This document shows positions 51,935 to 60,876 of a stretch of DNA of 64,000 nt, piece after piece (position 1 is the first letter of the stretch; each line of letters begins with the position of its first letter). The translations under genes and the position numbers were made by a program. The notes under the pieces are model-generated. The model was not told the DNA's origin and did no database searches. It saw only the letters and a list, made by a program, of their open reading frames with translations. The stretch covers positions 372,001 through 436,000 of the forward strand of contig CBDCZB010000003.1 of NCBI GenBank assembly GCA_965224415.1, written 5' to 3'. This DNA is from DAOUJI01 sp965224415. GTDB taxonomy: Bacteria > Chloroflexota > Dehalococcoidia > Lucifugimonadales > JAGWBF01.

Positions 51935-52423
51935 CTACCTTGGGGATGCACCATTGTTTCTTGAGCCACGGCTTGAGCGTGTTTTTTTTAGCCGCAGGCG
52001 GACCGTCTCGGGAGATAAAGACTCCACCAATCCCAACTCCACCACCTTGCCCGCCAGGGCCCGCATGGTCCAGTGGTCATGACCGTCGGGCACCGGGCTG
52101 CAGGCCAAGGCTATCAGGTGGGCCTCCACCCTTTCATCCACCTTTCTGGGCCGGTTGACCTGGTTATGGTGCCTCAGCACCTCGTCCAGTCCTTCCTCGG
52201 CATACCGCCGCTTGGTGCGGAACACGGTCCGCTCCGACACGTCCAGTGCGGTGGCCACCTGGGGGGCGGTCCAGCCCTCATCTATCTTGATCAGGATGCG
52301 GGCCCGGGTAATCGCCTGTGCGGAACTCCTCCCAGCCCTGATCATCTTCCTGAGCCGTCCCTTTTCCTGTGTTGCCAGCCGGACTCCGTACTTCTCCTGC
52401 ACCATGACCACCTCACATCCCAC
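51935..52423 (-). CDS. IS630 transposase, N-terminal part (copy 4)
   Basis: Protein identical to the N-terminal part in copy 1. Confidence 0.9.
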   Translation of the reverse strand: MGCEVVMVQEKYGVRLATQEKGRLRKMIRAGRSSAQAITRARILIKIDEGWTAPQVATALDVSERTVFRTKRRYAEEGLDEVLRHHNQVNRPRKVDERVEAHLIALACSPVPDGHDHWTMRALAGKVVELGLVESLSPETVRLRLKKTRSSRGSRNNGASPR

Positions 52424-52577
52424 AACCCTTCGTCTATCCCCAAGGTAGCATCCTGTCTGGGCTCACGTACTAACTGACAATGCCAGATTGGCCGAATACT
52501 AGGGCCGTGTTGTTGTTCTACGATTATGTCAGTAGCTAACTGGTCAGCGAAAATGTCATCCCATGGAAGGAGTGACA

Positions 52578-54097
52578 TTGACGCAGAAGGAGCAGACGAG
52601 ACTTCAGGTGCTCAACAGCGTTCTGGCAGATCAGGTGGCGGTATGTCAGGCGGCCGAGGTCCTGGAAGTGAGCGAACGTCACATGAGGCGTATTCTGGCG
52701 GCCTATAGGCTATAGGAAGGAGGGTGCCGCCGCACTCGCCCACGGGAATCGTGGCCGCCGACCGGCCAACACCACGACGGAGACCAAGATGACTTACGTG
52801 GTGCAGCTGGCCCGCACTCGCTACGCTGGAACGAACCATACGCATCTGACCGAGTTGTTGATGGAACGGGAGGGCATCGACCTGAGCCGCTCTACGGTAC
52901 GCCGCATCCTGGTCAGCGCCGGTATGGACAGCCCCCGCCGCCGTCGGCCGCCCAGACACCGTGTCCGGCGCAAACGCATGGCCCAAGAAGGGATGCTGGT
53001 GCAGATAGATGGGAGCCACCATCCGTGGCTGGGGGAGCAAGGACCCCGGTTCGCCCTGCTGTTGGCCGTGGACGACGCCACCGGCACGGTGCCTGACGCT
53101 CGGTTCAGTCAGGAGGAGGACACCCGCGGCTACTTTCTTCTCATGGAGGGGTTGATCCGGCGATGCGGAATGCCGCTGGCCGTCTACAGCGACCGCCGCC
53201 CGGTCTTCAAATTCACCGGCGATATCGACCGTTACCCGGCAGGCCCGACTCAGTTCGCCCGGGCGATGGAGGAGCTTGGGATCCGGCAGATCTTCGCCAG
53301 ATCACCCCAGGCAAAGGGCAGGGTGGAGCGTGCTGCCGCCACCTTCCAGGACTGCGATGATGAATCCCGGGGCGCCTGGCTGGAGCCGCCACCATCCCTG
53401 AGGCAAACGAGGTCCTGAATAGCTTCCTGCCACGATTCAATAAGAGAAGTGTGGGGTTCCGGCAGAGGACTCAAGCGTTGCTTACCGCCCTATGGAGTCA
53501 TCGGTGTCCCTGGATCAGATACTCTGCTTCAAGCGCCGCGGCAAGGTGGCCAGGGACAACACCGTCAAGCACAACTGGCGTACCTTGCAGCTGCTGCCTG
53601 GTAAGGAGCGGCCTAGCTACGCCGGAGCGCAGCTGGAGGTCCATGAGCGTCTGGACGGTCAGCTCCTTGTGCAGTACCAGGGACGCACGATCCCTACACA
53701 GGAGGCGCCGCCGCGCCCTGGAATTCTCCGTGCCTCCAATGGTCCTCTCCGATATGGCCCCGGCCTTGACCGTAGAGTCAACAGGGTGGGCAACCACCCC
53801 AAGGAGAGCCTGGCATCCCTCGGCGTCATTGAGGCCGACAGTGCCACATTGAACGGCGACGGCAAAGTTCGCAAGCCTCCGGCATCGCCACGCAGGAAAC
53901 CCACGCCGCGACAGAGGGTTCGGTGGAAGGCCGTGCAGCAGGCTAAGCTTCGGGGCCTCTCCATTCGGGCAATCGCCAGGGAGTTGGGCATCCACAGGAA
54001 CATGGTCCGCAAGTACGCCAAAGCCAAGAGCCCGCCTATGATGCGCACCAAGGTCAGGTCCCGCGTATCACAGTCCGATGGTATGACAGTGGCCTAG
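52578..54097 (+). pseudogene. ISNCY-like transposase, multiply frameshifted
   Basis: Starting at TTG 52578 after AAGGAG, the frame reads TLTQKEQTRLQVLNSVLADQ and VLEVSERHMRRILAAYR. A 7-bp tandem duplication (CTATAGG at 52703-52709 and 52710-52716) then shifts it; removing one copy restores RKEGAAALAHGNRGRRPA followed by the rve-like domain (GMLVQIDGSHHPWLGEQGPR, IFARSPQAKGRVERAAATFQ). A further shift near 53350 and another near 53450 lead to PAEDSSVAYRPMESSVSLDQ and a C-terminal HTH (RAIARELGIHRNMVRKYAKA). It is not functional as read. Confidence 0.75.
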
Positions 54098-54412
54098 ATG
54101 GACATTTTCCCTGACCACTCAGGCGGACATAATCGCTGGACATCGACAATCCATAGGCTCAACTTCCAACCTATGGATGGCCGCGGCCGGTCCAGTTTGC
54201 GACCGCCGAATGTCAGCGACTACCCGCCCGCACGGTCCACTTTACCGCCGCCTTTGACACCTGCCCAGCCCGATACGCCACTTGGCGGAACAAAGCCTTT
54301 GCCGTTGGGTCTCCGCACGTCACTTTCAGGGATAGACTCTCACGCTTGGCCAAGGACAACGGGGGATATTGCCAAATTCCATTTAGGTCGGTATCATTCA
54401 ATCGGATTTTCC
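54098..54412. other. 315-bp stretch, no gene seen
   Basis: No supportable coding or RNA feature between the ISNCY-like remnant and the iteron-like repeats. Confidence 0.4.
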
Positions 54413-54523
54413 GTATCTAAAACCCGTCTTTGAGTGTATGAAAACCCGTCATTGACCGTAGGATTCTCGGTGGTTTCGGAGTCCATGTCATCGTCGGTTT
54501 CCGTATCTGAAACCCGACTTTGA
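54413..54523 (+). repeat. three iteron-like direct repeats
   Basis: Three related 20-21 bp units at 54413-54433, 54436-54455 and 54503-54523. Each begins GTAT, has a central (A)AAACCCG(T/A)C and ends TTGA. Same orientation and unequal spacing. They lie just after the 3' end of the small HTH gene pair and look like binding sites for a replication or partition protein or an operator. Confidence 0.55.
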
Positions 54524-54555
54524 CTTTCAAGGTCCAGGTCAAATCTGAGGGCGTA

Positions 54556-54822
54556 TTAGTTGGGGCCGTGATGCCGGGGCATAGCCTCAATCAGCCCTTC
54601 ATCCCGAAACCGCTTCAACGCTTTAACGACGGTATCCCGCGTTACCCCAACTTCCTTGGCGAGCGATTCCTGTTTGCTGTCCTTGCCCCATAACCTGCCC
54701 GTTCCCGCTCGGAAAGCCAGATAGCGCAACACTGCCTTTTGTGTGGACTTATGCCGTAGGACCTTAGGATGCGTTCTGCGCCCACTGTCTACGTTCATTC
54801 CTGGGCCGCACGGGGCCGTCAC
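54556..54822 (-). CDS. winged helix-turn-helix protein
   Basis: An 88-residue protein whose second half is a winged HTH: GKDSKQESLAKEVGVTRDTV, then VKALKRFRDEGLIEAMPRHH. A basic N-terminal part (RRTHPKVLRHKSTQKAVLRY) precedes it. Small proteins of this type regulate or replicate mobile elements. Its ATG overlaps the stop of the excisionase-like gene (ATGA at 54819-54822), so the two are co-translated. The repeats at 54413-54523 are a plausible target for it, but this is an inference. Confidence 0.7.
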   Translation of the reverse strand: MTAPCGPGMNVDSGRRTHPKVLRHKSTQKAVLRYLAFRAGTGRLWGKDSKQESLAKEVGVTRDTVVKALKRFRDEGLIEAMPRHHGPN

Positions 54823-55013
54823 TCTGAGGCCCCGGAGCGAGCATCGCGTAAATCAATGTAGGCCAGAATGTCCGCAACCCTGAAACGGACGGCTTGCGGC
54901 CCTACCTGTATGGCCTTGGGGAATTCAGGGTCACGACGCCAACGGGATAAGGTGCTCCTGGTGATGCCCAAAAGTTCGGCTGTTTCAGCCGGAGTAACAA
55001 GGACTTTCTCCAT
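54819..55013 (-). CDS. AlpA-like/excisionase HTH protein
   Basis: A 64-residue protein MEKVLVTPAETAELLGITRS, TLSRWRRDPEFPKAIQVGPQ, AVRFRVADILAYIDLRDA: the complete HTH_17/AlpA form. ATG at 55013 is preferred over 55031 because GGGAG lies 8 nt upstream. It sits beside the integrase at 55149, where it would act as directionality factor or regulator. Confidence 0.82.
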   Translation of the reverse strand: MEKVLVTPAETAELLGITRSTLSRWRRDPEFPKAIQVGPQAVRFRVADILAYIDLRDARSGASE

Positions 55014-55148
55014 CGCACACACTCCCGCCACAGGTTAGTCGATAGGTCCCAGCTGGCGCGGGTGGTCGGGCCCTCTGGCTCGGATGGGTATGTCCTCCCC
55101 AACTACCATATCAGCCGTTTCTGTCCCATGTCAACCCAACATATGTCA

Positions 55149-56315
55149 CTATGTGTTCAGGTAGTCGCTCCAAGCTTGCATCAGGCCCACACGGGCGTCA
55201 AACAAGCTAGAGCGGAAGTAGGCGGCTTCAACCTGATTCTTGACGGCGTGGGCAAGGGCAGCTTCCGCCGTCTCGCGGCTGGCCCCCGATTCAGCCGCCC
55301 AATCCCTGAAACTCGATCGGAACCCGTGGGGTACGCAGTCTATCGAATTCTCCCTGAGAAGCTTTGACAAGGTATTGTCCGACAACTCACGGCCCCTAGA
55401 GGCTGGGAACACAAGGCCCCTATCGTCTGACAGGTCCTTGGCCTGTGCCAGCACGTTCAAGGCCCCGCTCGATAGGGGTACGCGATGCTCGACACCGGAT
55501 TTCATGCGGTCGGCTGGCACAGTCCAGGTTGACGATTCCAGGTCAATCTCTGACCACCTAGCCCCGCGCACTTCCCCTGACCGGCTGGCGGTCAAGGCTA
55601 TGAATTCCAGGGCATACACAGACGCCCGATACGCTCCGGTTGACCGGATCCGCTCCAAGGCCGCGGCAACCTCAGAGTAGGGCAAGGCCCGTTGATGTTC
55701 CCGCTTGTGTCCGTTCTTGGGGAGGGCGGCCCCAAGGGCGTCGCCAGCCGGATTGTCTTGACGATGGCCTTGGGCAACCGCCCACTTCATAACGGCGCCT
55801 ATCCGTTGCCGGACTCTACGGGCAGTCTCCCGCTTATCGTTCCATATCGGAGTAAGGACCGCCAGCACGTCCGCCGTTGTGATCCGGTCAACCCGCTTGC
55901 CGCCCAGCTTCCCAAGGGCGTAATCTCTCATGCTGGCCCGCCATTGGGCCTCAGACTTCCCCGAATCCCGCCAGCTGGCAGCGTGAATCGCCAAGACGGA
56001 TTCCAGGGCCTCAGAGAACGTCGGGGCCTTGGCTTCTCTGTGATTTATGTCTTGGCCTTGGGAGACGGCCCTACGATTCGCCAGGGCAGCCGCCCTAGCT
56101 TCGTCCAGGGTTACGATGGGGTAGGCCCCTAAGCCGATGTTGACAGGTCCTTGGCCTGAAACGATAATCCGTTGTGACCATGTTTTTGACCATCCCCCGC
56201 CAGCCCGTTCCTTCACCAACAAGGACAGCCCGAATCCCCCACGCCCATCGCCATACCGTCCAGGATGGGCAACCCGCTCGGCAAAAGACTTGGAAAGCTT
56301 GCTCGGACGGTCCAT
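55149..56315 (-). CDS. tyrosine-type integrase (DUF4102 N-terminus)
   Basis: A 388-residue integrase of the same class as the one at 28254: N-terminal part MDRPSKLSKSFAERVAHPGR, INIGLGAYP-type strand (VNIGLGAYPIVTLDEARAAA), core-binding domain, and catalytic residues in TASRSGEVRGARWSEIDLES (Arg), VPHGFRSSFRDWAAESGA (His-x-x-Arg), ALAHAVKNQVEAAY (His, Tyr). Length is normal. The two integrases share many phrases (for example TPIW.D/TRPETARRVRQR) but are clearly different genes. The leader 56316-56338 contains its ribosome site GGAAGTGAT. No tRNA gene lies next to it in the window. Confidence 0.92.
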   Translation of the reverse strand: MDRPSKLSKSFAERVAHPGRYGDGRGGFGLSLLVKERAGGGWSKTWSQRIIVSGQGPVNIGLGAYPIVTLDEARAAALANRRAVSQGQDINHREAKAPTFSEALESVLAIHAASWRDSGKSEAQWRASMRDYALGKLGGKRVDRITTADVLAVLTPIWNDKRETARRVRQRIGAVMKWAVAQGHRQDNPAGDALGAALPKNGHKREHQRALPYSEVAAALERIRSTGAYRASVYALEFIALTASRSGEVRGARWSEIDLESSTWTVPADRMKSGVEHRVPLSSGALNVLAQAKDLSDDRGLVFPASRGRELSDNTLSKLLRENSIDCVPHGFRSSFRDWAAESGASRETAEAALAHAVKNQVEAAYFRSSLFDARVGLMQAWSDYLNT

Positions 56316-56356
56316 CGGTTATCACTTCCGGTATTACTTACTTGCATAATACACCA

Positions 56357-56373
56357 TGTAACAGGGTGTTACA
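56357..56373. promoter_or_regulatory. perfect inverted repeat upstream of the integrase
   Basis: TGTAACA-GGG-TGTTACA, 42 bp upstream of the integrase ATG in an AT-rich region that also contains ATTATGCAAGTAAGTAAT on the minus strand. Position and symmetry suit an operator for integrase control; an attachment-site element is an alternative. Confidence 0.5.
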
Positions 56374-56513
56374 AGATGGTTCACAGGACACTTCCAGGCT
56401 GTAGTTGGCTAGCTAGGAAAGATTGCATGGTAAAGACACTTCTCAAAGGGAGATAGTACGGGCTGATTGCGGTGATTCCTCCGCCACCATACGATTCATT
56501 AGCTCGTCGCATT

Positions 56514-57788
56514 ATGAACAGCTATTATATTTGGACGATCGGCTGCCAGATGAACGTGGCGGATTCGGAGCGCCTCAGCAGCGCTCTGGAGCAGTTGGGG
56601 TTGGTGGAAACTGACAGGCCCGGCGACGCTGACGTGTTGGTACTGAACTCCTGCGTGGTGCGCCAGAGCGCCGAGGACAAGGTCATCAGCCACCTGGGGT
56701 TCGTCAAGCAGGCGAAAGTGAAACGCCCCGATAGTGTCCTGGCCCTCATGGGGTGCATGGTGGGATCAGACGCTTCACCTCTTCGAAAGCGTTTCCCCTA
56801 CGTAGACGCTTTCCTGAAACCCCAGGAATACGGCCCGCTGCTTGACATCGTGGGTCAAAGAATGGGGTTGGACTGGGAAGGCTGCGTTGGGACTCTGACG
56901 CCTCCCCGACCGTCGGTCAGCGCTCATGTGCCCATCATCCACGGGTGCGACCTGATGTGTACATTCTGCATCATCCCCTACCGAAGGGGAAGGCAGACTA
57001 GCCGTACCGTGGATGACGTTGTTCACGAGGTCGAGCTTCTGGCGAGCCGGGGTGTTAAAGAGGTCACCCTTCTGGGCCAGACGGTGGATGCCTACGGGCA
57101 CGACCTGGACGAGGATGTGGATCTGGCCGACCTGCTCCGGGCCGTCGACGACGTCGATGGGCTGCAGCGGATCCGTTTCCTAACCTCCCATCCGATGTTC
57201 ATGAGCGACCGGATTCTCGACGCAGTTGCCGGCCTAAAGAAGGTCTGCGAGCACATCAATCTTCCCGTGCAATCGGCCGATGACGAGGTGTTGGCCAACA
57301 TGCGCCGACGCTACACCCTGGACGAATACAGACGACTGGTCGACCGTATTCGCCAAAGGATGCCGCACGTCGCGCTGTCCACCGATGTGATAGTCGGGTT
57401 TCCGGGAGAGACCAGGGAACAGTACGAAAGGACCCTCGACTTGCTTGAGGAGGTGGAGTTCGAGAAGGTGCACTCCGCCGCCTATTCTCCCAGGCCAGGA
57501 ACGATAGCCTGGCGCAAGATGTCCGACGACGTGCCTGCTGAGGAAAAGCAGTTCCGCCTCAAAAACCTGACGGAGTTGCAGGAACGCATCGCTTCACGCC
57601 GAAACTCCCGCCTCCAGGGGGAAACCGTGGAGGTCCTTGCAGAGATCCGGAAGAAGGGAAAGTTGCAGGGGAGGACGCGAAGCGATAAGCTGGTGTTTTG
57701 GGAAGGGGACGACTCGCAGATTGGCGAGTTGGTCAACGTCGAAGTGGCCAAGACCAGCCCTTGGTCTCTCCAGGGGAACGCGGTTTAA
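56514..57788 (+). CDS. miaB: tRNA-2-methylthio-N6-dimethylallyladenosine synthase MiaB
   Basis: A 424-residue radical-SAM methylthiotransferase. The N-terminal UPF0004 domain has the cysteines of the second cluster in TIGCQMNVADSERL, LNSCVVRQSAEDK and MGCMVGSD. The radical-SAM cluster is C-x3-C-x2-C in HGCDLMCTFCIIPYRRGRQT. A TRAM domain closes the protein (GETVEVLAEIRKKGKLQGRT). It methylthiolates A37 of tRNAs reading UNN codons. Start 56514 (MNSYYIWTIGCQMN) gives the family N-terminus; an in-frame upstream start at 56472 would add atypical residues. nadA begins 21 bp after its stop, so they may share a transcript. Confidence 0.93.
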   Translation: MNSYYIWTIGCQMNVADSERLSSALEQLGLVETDRPGDADVLVLNSCVVRQSAEDKVISHLGFVKQAKVKRPDSVLALMGCMVGSDASPLRKRFPYVDAFLKPQEYGPLLDIVGQRMGLDWEGCVGTLTPPRPSVSAHVPIIHGCDLMCTFCIIPYRRGRQTSRTVDDVVHEVELLASRGVKEVTLLGQTVDAYGHDLDEDVDLADLLRAVDDVDGLQRIRFLTSHPMFMSDRILDAVAGLKKVCEHINLPVQSADDEVLANMRRRYTLDEYRRLVDRIRQRMPHVALSTDVIVGFPGETREQYERTLDLLEEVEFEKVHSAAYSPRPGTIAWRKMSDDVPAEEKQFRLKNLTELQERIASRRNSRLQGETVEVLAEIRKKGKLQGRTRSDKLVFWEGDDSQIGELVNVEVAKTSPWSLQGNAV

Positions 57789-57808
57789 CGCTGAAAGCAG
57801 GTGAACGC

Positions 57809-59017
57809 GTGACAACCAAGGCCAAGCAGCCGGTGATTCCCATTACTGAGATAGAGCACTCCGCCTTCTGCCGCACGGAAGACGAGCTTCCCGCCAAGTC
57901 CCTGGCTGAAGAAATCAAGGTCAACATCCGTTGGCAGAAGATTCCCACCGAGTACCTCCACCTCTCGCCCGAAGAGTTGGACGAGCGAATCAGAGCAGTC
58001 CGGGCCCAGCTCGGCGAGCGGGTGACCATACTGGGCCACCACTACCAGCGGGAAGAGGTCATCAAGTACGCCGATTTCCAGGGAGACTCCTTCAAGCTCT
58101 CCCAGAACGCCGCCTCCAAGTCCGAGGCCGACTACATAATCTTCTGCGGTGTCCACTTCATGGCCGAGACCGCCAGCGTCCTCTCCGCAGACCATCAGAA
58201 GGTTATCCTGCCCAACATCACCGCCGGATGTTCTATGGCCGACATGGCTCCCCTGGACGACGTGCTGGACGCCTGGGACGACCTTCAGGACGTGGTGGGA
58301 GACCAGGGCGGCATACTTCCCGTTGCCTACATGAACACCATCGCTGGCCTCAAGGCGCTGTGCGGCCGCCACGACGGGATCATTTGCACCTCCTCTAACG
58401 CCGCTGCAGCCCTGGAATGGGCCTACGAACGCTCGGGCAGGGTATTCTTCCTGCCCGACCAGCACCTGGGACGCAACACCGGGATAAAGCTGGGCATAGA
58501 CCCCAACGAAATGGTCGTCTGGAACCCATACAAACCCCTGGGAGGCAACACGAAAGAGCAGCTCCAAAATGCCAAGATGGTGCTGTGGCAGGGCCACTGC
58601 TCCGTACATACTCGTTTCACGGTCAAGCAGATAGAGGGCGCACGGGCGCGCTTCCCCGACGTAAACGTCATAGTCCACCCCGAATGCATAATGGAGGTGG
58701 TCCAGGCCGCCGACATGGACGGCTCAACCGAGGTGATTCGCAAGACTATAAACGAAGCTCCAGCGGGCTCCGTGTGGGGAGTCGGTACTGAGATAAGTCT
58801 CGTGAACAGGTTGGCCAAGCAGAACCCGGACAAGACCATATTCTGCCTGGACCCGGTGGTGTGTCCCTGCTCCACGATGTACCGGATACACCCCGCCTAT
58901 GTCTACTGGGTGTTGGAAGGTCTTCTCCACGGCGTGGTCGTCAACGAGGTGTCTGTGGACGAAGAGACCCGACGCTTGTCCCGCATAGCACTGGAGCGCA
59001 TGTTGGCAGTGGTGTAA
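57809..59017 (+). CDS. nadA: quinolinate synthase NadA
   Basis: A 402-residue NadA condensing iminoaspartate with dihydroxyacetone phosphate to quinolinate for NAD synthesis. It has three homologous domains around a 4Fe-4S cluster; cluster cysteines are visible in LCGRHDGIICTSSNA, VWQGHCSVHTRF-type context (MVLWQGHCSVHTRFTVKQ) and DPVVCPCSTMYRIHP. Other landmarks are TILGHHYQREEVIKYADFQG and NITAGCSMADMA. The GTG at 57809 follows AGGTGA and fits the family start; upstream in-frame sequence overlaps miaB and is not used. nadC follows 15 bp downstream. Confidence 0.94.
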   Translation: MTTKAKQPVIPITEIEHSAFCRTEDELPAKSLAEEIKVNIRWQKIPTEYLHLSPEELDERIRAVRAQLGERVTILGHHYQREEVIKYADFQGDSFKLSQNAASKSEADYIIFCGVHFMAETASVLSADHQKVILPNITAGCSMADMAPLDDVLDAWDDLQDVVGDQGGILPVAYMNTIAGLKALCGRHDGIICTSSNAAAALEWAYERSGRVFFLPDQHLGRNTGIKLGIDPNEMVVWNPYKPLGGNTKEQLQNAKMVLWQGHCSVHTRFTVKQIEGARARFPDVNVIVHPECIMEVVQAADMDGSTEVIRKTINEAPAGSVWGVGTEISLVNRLAKQNPDKTIFCLDPVVCPCSTMYRIHPAYVYWVLEGLLHGVVVNEVSVDEETRRLSRIALERMLAVV

Positions 59018-59032
59018 GGGCCAGCGGGTTCT

Positions 59033-59887
59033 ATGATTCACCTGCTTCCCGAGGTGCAGCAGCTAATTGAGATGGCCCTTGCCGAGGACCAGGTGGCCAA
59101 CGACCCCACTACGGACTCCCTGGTCCCCCATGACCTTCAAGCCAGGGGCGTCATCCGCGCCAAGGCCGAGGGCGTCCTGGCCGGTGTCGACGTGGCCCTC
59201 TCCGTATTCAAGCGCGTCGACCAACAGCTTGACACCACTGCATGGCTGGCGGACGGGTCTTCCGTCTCATCCGGCAACAACCTGGCCTTCGTGGACGGCC
59301 AGGCGGCGTCGATTCTCAAAGCCGAGCGGACGGCCATCAATTTCCTCCAGCGAATGAGCGGCATAGCGACGGAAGCCGCCCGCTACGTCAAGTTGGCGGA
59401 AGGGACCCGAGCCCGCATCGTGGACACTCGCAAGACGGTCCCCGGATTCAGGCTGCTGGATAAATACTCAGTGCGCATGGGAGGGGCGGGCAACCACCGG
59501 ATGAACCTGGCCGACGGCATTCTGGTCAAAGACAACCACCTTGAAGCCATGCGCCATCAAGGTTTTGGAATCGACGGCATAGTCCGCAAGGCCCTGGATC
59601 AAGCCCCTCACAACCTCAAGGTTGAAATCGAAGTGGAGGACCTGACCGAGCTACAACAGGCTCTGGATGCCGGCGCCCACATCATATTGCTGGACAACAT
59701 GCCGCCGGAGGAGATGAGGCAGGCCGTGGGCATAGTGGCGGGGCGGGCCGTGTTGGAAGCGTCGGGCGGCGTCAACCTCGATACCGTACGGGCCGTAGCG
59801 GAAACGGGAGTGGACCTAATTTCCGTAGGCAGCCTGACTCACTCGGTCAAAGCCTTGGACATCAGCTTGGACCTGGAATTCGCCTAG
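59033..59887 (+). CDS. nadC: nicotinate-nucleotide pyrophosphorylase NadC
   Basis: A 284-residue quinolinate phosphoribosyltransferase. N-terminal domain FLPEVQQLI-like start (MIHLLPEVQQLIEMALAEDQ), then the barrel with ERTAINFLQRMSGIATEAAR, DTRKTVPGFRLLDKYSVRMG, GGAGNHRMNLADGILVKDNH, VEIEVEDLTELQQALDAGAH and LEASGGVNLDTVRAVAETGV. It decarboxylates quinolinate with PRPP to nicotinate mononucleotide. It follows nadA by 15 bp; nadB is absent here, so the iminoaspartate supplier must be encoded elsewhere. It converges with dtd, the two stops overlapping by 4 bp. Confidence 0.95.
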   Translation: MIHLLPEVQQLIEMALAEDQVANDPTTDSLVPHDLQARGVIRAKAEGVLAGVDVALSVFKRVDQQLDTTAWLADGSSVSSGNNLAFVDGQAASILKAERTAINFLQRMSGIATEAARYVKLAEGTRARIVDTRKTVPGFRLLDKYSVRMGGAGNHRMNLADGILVKDNHLEAMRHQGFGIDGIVRKALDQAPHNLKVEIEVEDLTELQQALDAGAHIILLDNMPPEEMRQAVGIVAGRAVLEASGGVNLDTVRAVAETGVDLISVGSLTHSVKALDISLDLEFA

Positions 59888-60348
59888 GCGCGTCGCGGGC
59901 GGTTCCGGTCCGTCGAGTCCAGCATGATGGTGACCGGCCCGTCGTTCACCAGCTCCACCTGCATATATTCACCGAACCTCCCGGTCTCAACCTTCAATCC
60001 ACGCCCCTTGAACATCTCCACAACCTTCTCATAGAGAACCTCCGCAGCATCAGGGGAAGCGGCATCGGTGAAGTCGGGGCGCCTGCCCTTGCGGGTGTCG
60101 GCGTAGAGGGTGAATTGGCTCACGACTAGGAATTCTGCCCCCACGTCTAGAGCGGATTTGTTGAAACGACTTTCGTCGTCAGCGAATATTCGAAGGTTGA
60201 CGGTCTTTTCCACCAGATAGGCTGCGTCTTCTTGGGTGTCGTCTTTGGAGACTCCCAGAAGGACCAGAAGACCGGGGCCGGTCTTGGCCGTCTCGTTTCC
60301 GTCGATGGATACGGAAGCGCCGGAGACGCGCTGGAGCAGGGCCCTCAA
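59884..60348 (-). CDS. dtd: D-aminoacyl-tRNA deacylase
   Basis: A 154-residue Dtd: MRALLQRVSGASVSIDGNET, LLVLLGVSKDDTQEDAAYLV, EKTVNLRIFADDESRFNKSA, SQFTLYADTRKGRRPDFTDA and the cis-Pro motif region VNDGPVTIMLDS. The SQxT and (N)xGPVT motifs form the pocket that hydrolyses D-aminoacyl- and glycyl-tRNA mischarges. It lies 9 bp after the FmdB-like gene on the same strand, a probable two-gene unit. Confidence 0.95.
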   Translation of the reverse strand: MRALLQRVSGASVSIDGNETAKTGPGLLVLLGVSKDDTQEDAAYLVEKTVNLRIFADDESRFNKSALDVGAEFLVVSQFTLYADTRKGRRPDFTDAASPDAAEVLYEKVVEMFKGRGLKVETGRFGEYMQVELVNDGPVTIMLDSTDRNRPRRA

Positions 60349-60357
60349 GCCAGCCCC

Positions 60358-60675
60358 CTAGTGGGAGGGGCTCGCCGTTTCTTCTTTGCTTTCGGTGGCG
60401 GTGGCGGACTTGGATGACTTGGAGGAAGAAGTTGACTCCTTTTCCTCCTTCTCCTCCTTGGCTTCATCCTTGGAGCTGGAGGCCCCGCTGTGGCCCGTCT
60501 TCTTGTAGTCGGTGGTGTAGAACCCTGAACCCTTGTATATGATGGGGACCACCTGGAACTTGCGCCTGGCTTGACCTGCACACAAGGGACAGTCGGCCCG
60601 AGGCTCGGAGTCAAAACTTTGTCTCATCTCGAACACGTGCTCGCAACTGCTGCACTGGTAATCGTACCTGGGCAA
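60358..60675 (-). CDS. FmdB-family zinc ribbon protein
   Basis: A 105-residue protein with an N-terminal zinc ribbon MPRYDYQCSSCEHVFEMRQS followed by ADCPLCAGQARRKFQVVPI (two CxxC pairs), which is the FmdB/CxxC_CXXC_SSSS family, and a low-complexity charged Ser/Lys/Glu tail (EEKEEKESTSSSKSSKSATA). Named after a putative regulator in methylotrophs, its role is unproven. It is followed closely by dtd. Confidence 0.9.
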   Translation of the reverse strand: MPRYDYQCSSCEHVFEMRQSFDSEPRADCPLCAGQARRKFQVVPIIYKGSGFYTTDYKKTGHSGASSSKDEAKEEKEEKESTSSSKSSKSATATESKEETASPSH

Positions 60676-60876
60676 ACCGGCCCTCCTGAGTCGTCGTTGG
60701 CTTCAAAAGCAGCCCGAAGGAGACTGCGAATCGGAATCTAATCTATCATCGGGCTGTTTCCGATGTCAATCGAAACACGGCTGTTCGATGAGCGGATGGA
60801 ACGTTCGCCAATGCCAAACAATTATTGGCAGCGACCGATAGATGACCACTGCGGGCCTTGCGTGGCATGATAGACG

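Larger units (their letters stand above)
51278..52499 (-). mobile_element. IS630-family element, copy 4 (tandem with copy 3)
   Basis: 1222 bp, eight T at 51982-51989. It begins two bases after copy 3 ends, the bases being the shared TA (51276-51277), and has TA at 52500-52501 on the right. Copies 3 and 4 thus form a head-to-tail dimer. Confidence 0.93.

Noticed and set aside
54413..54523. Short CRISPR array
   Set aside because: Only three imperfect units with spacers of 2 and 47 bp; does not fit CRISPR geometry.
57785..58678. Minus-strand frame opposite nadA
   Set aside because: Antisense shadow; nadA has all cluster motifs and explains the DNA.
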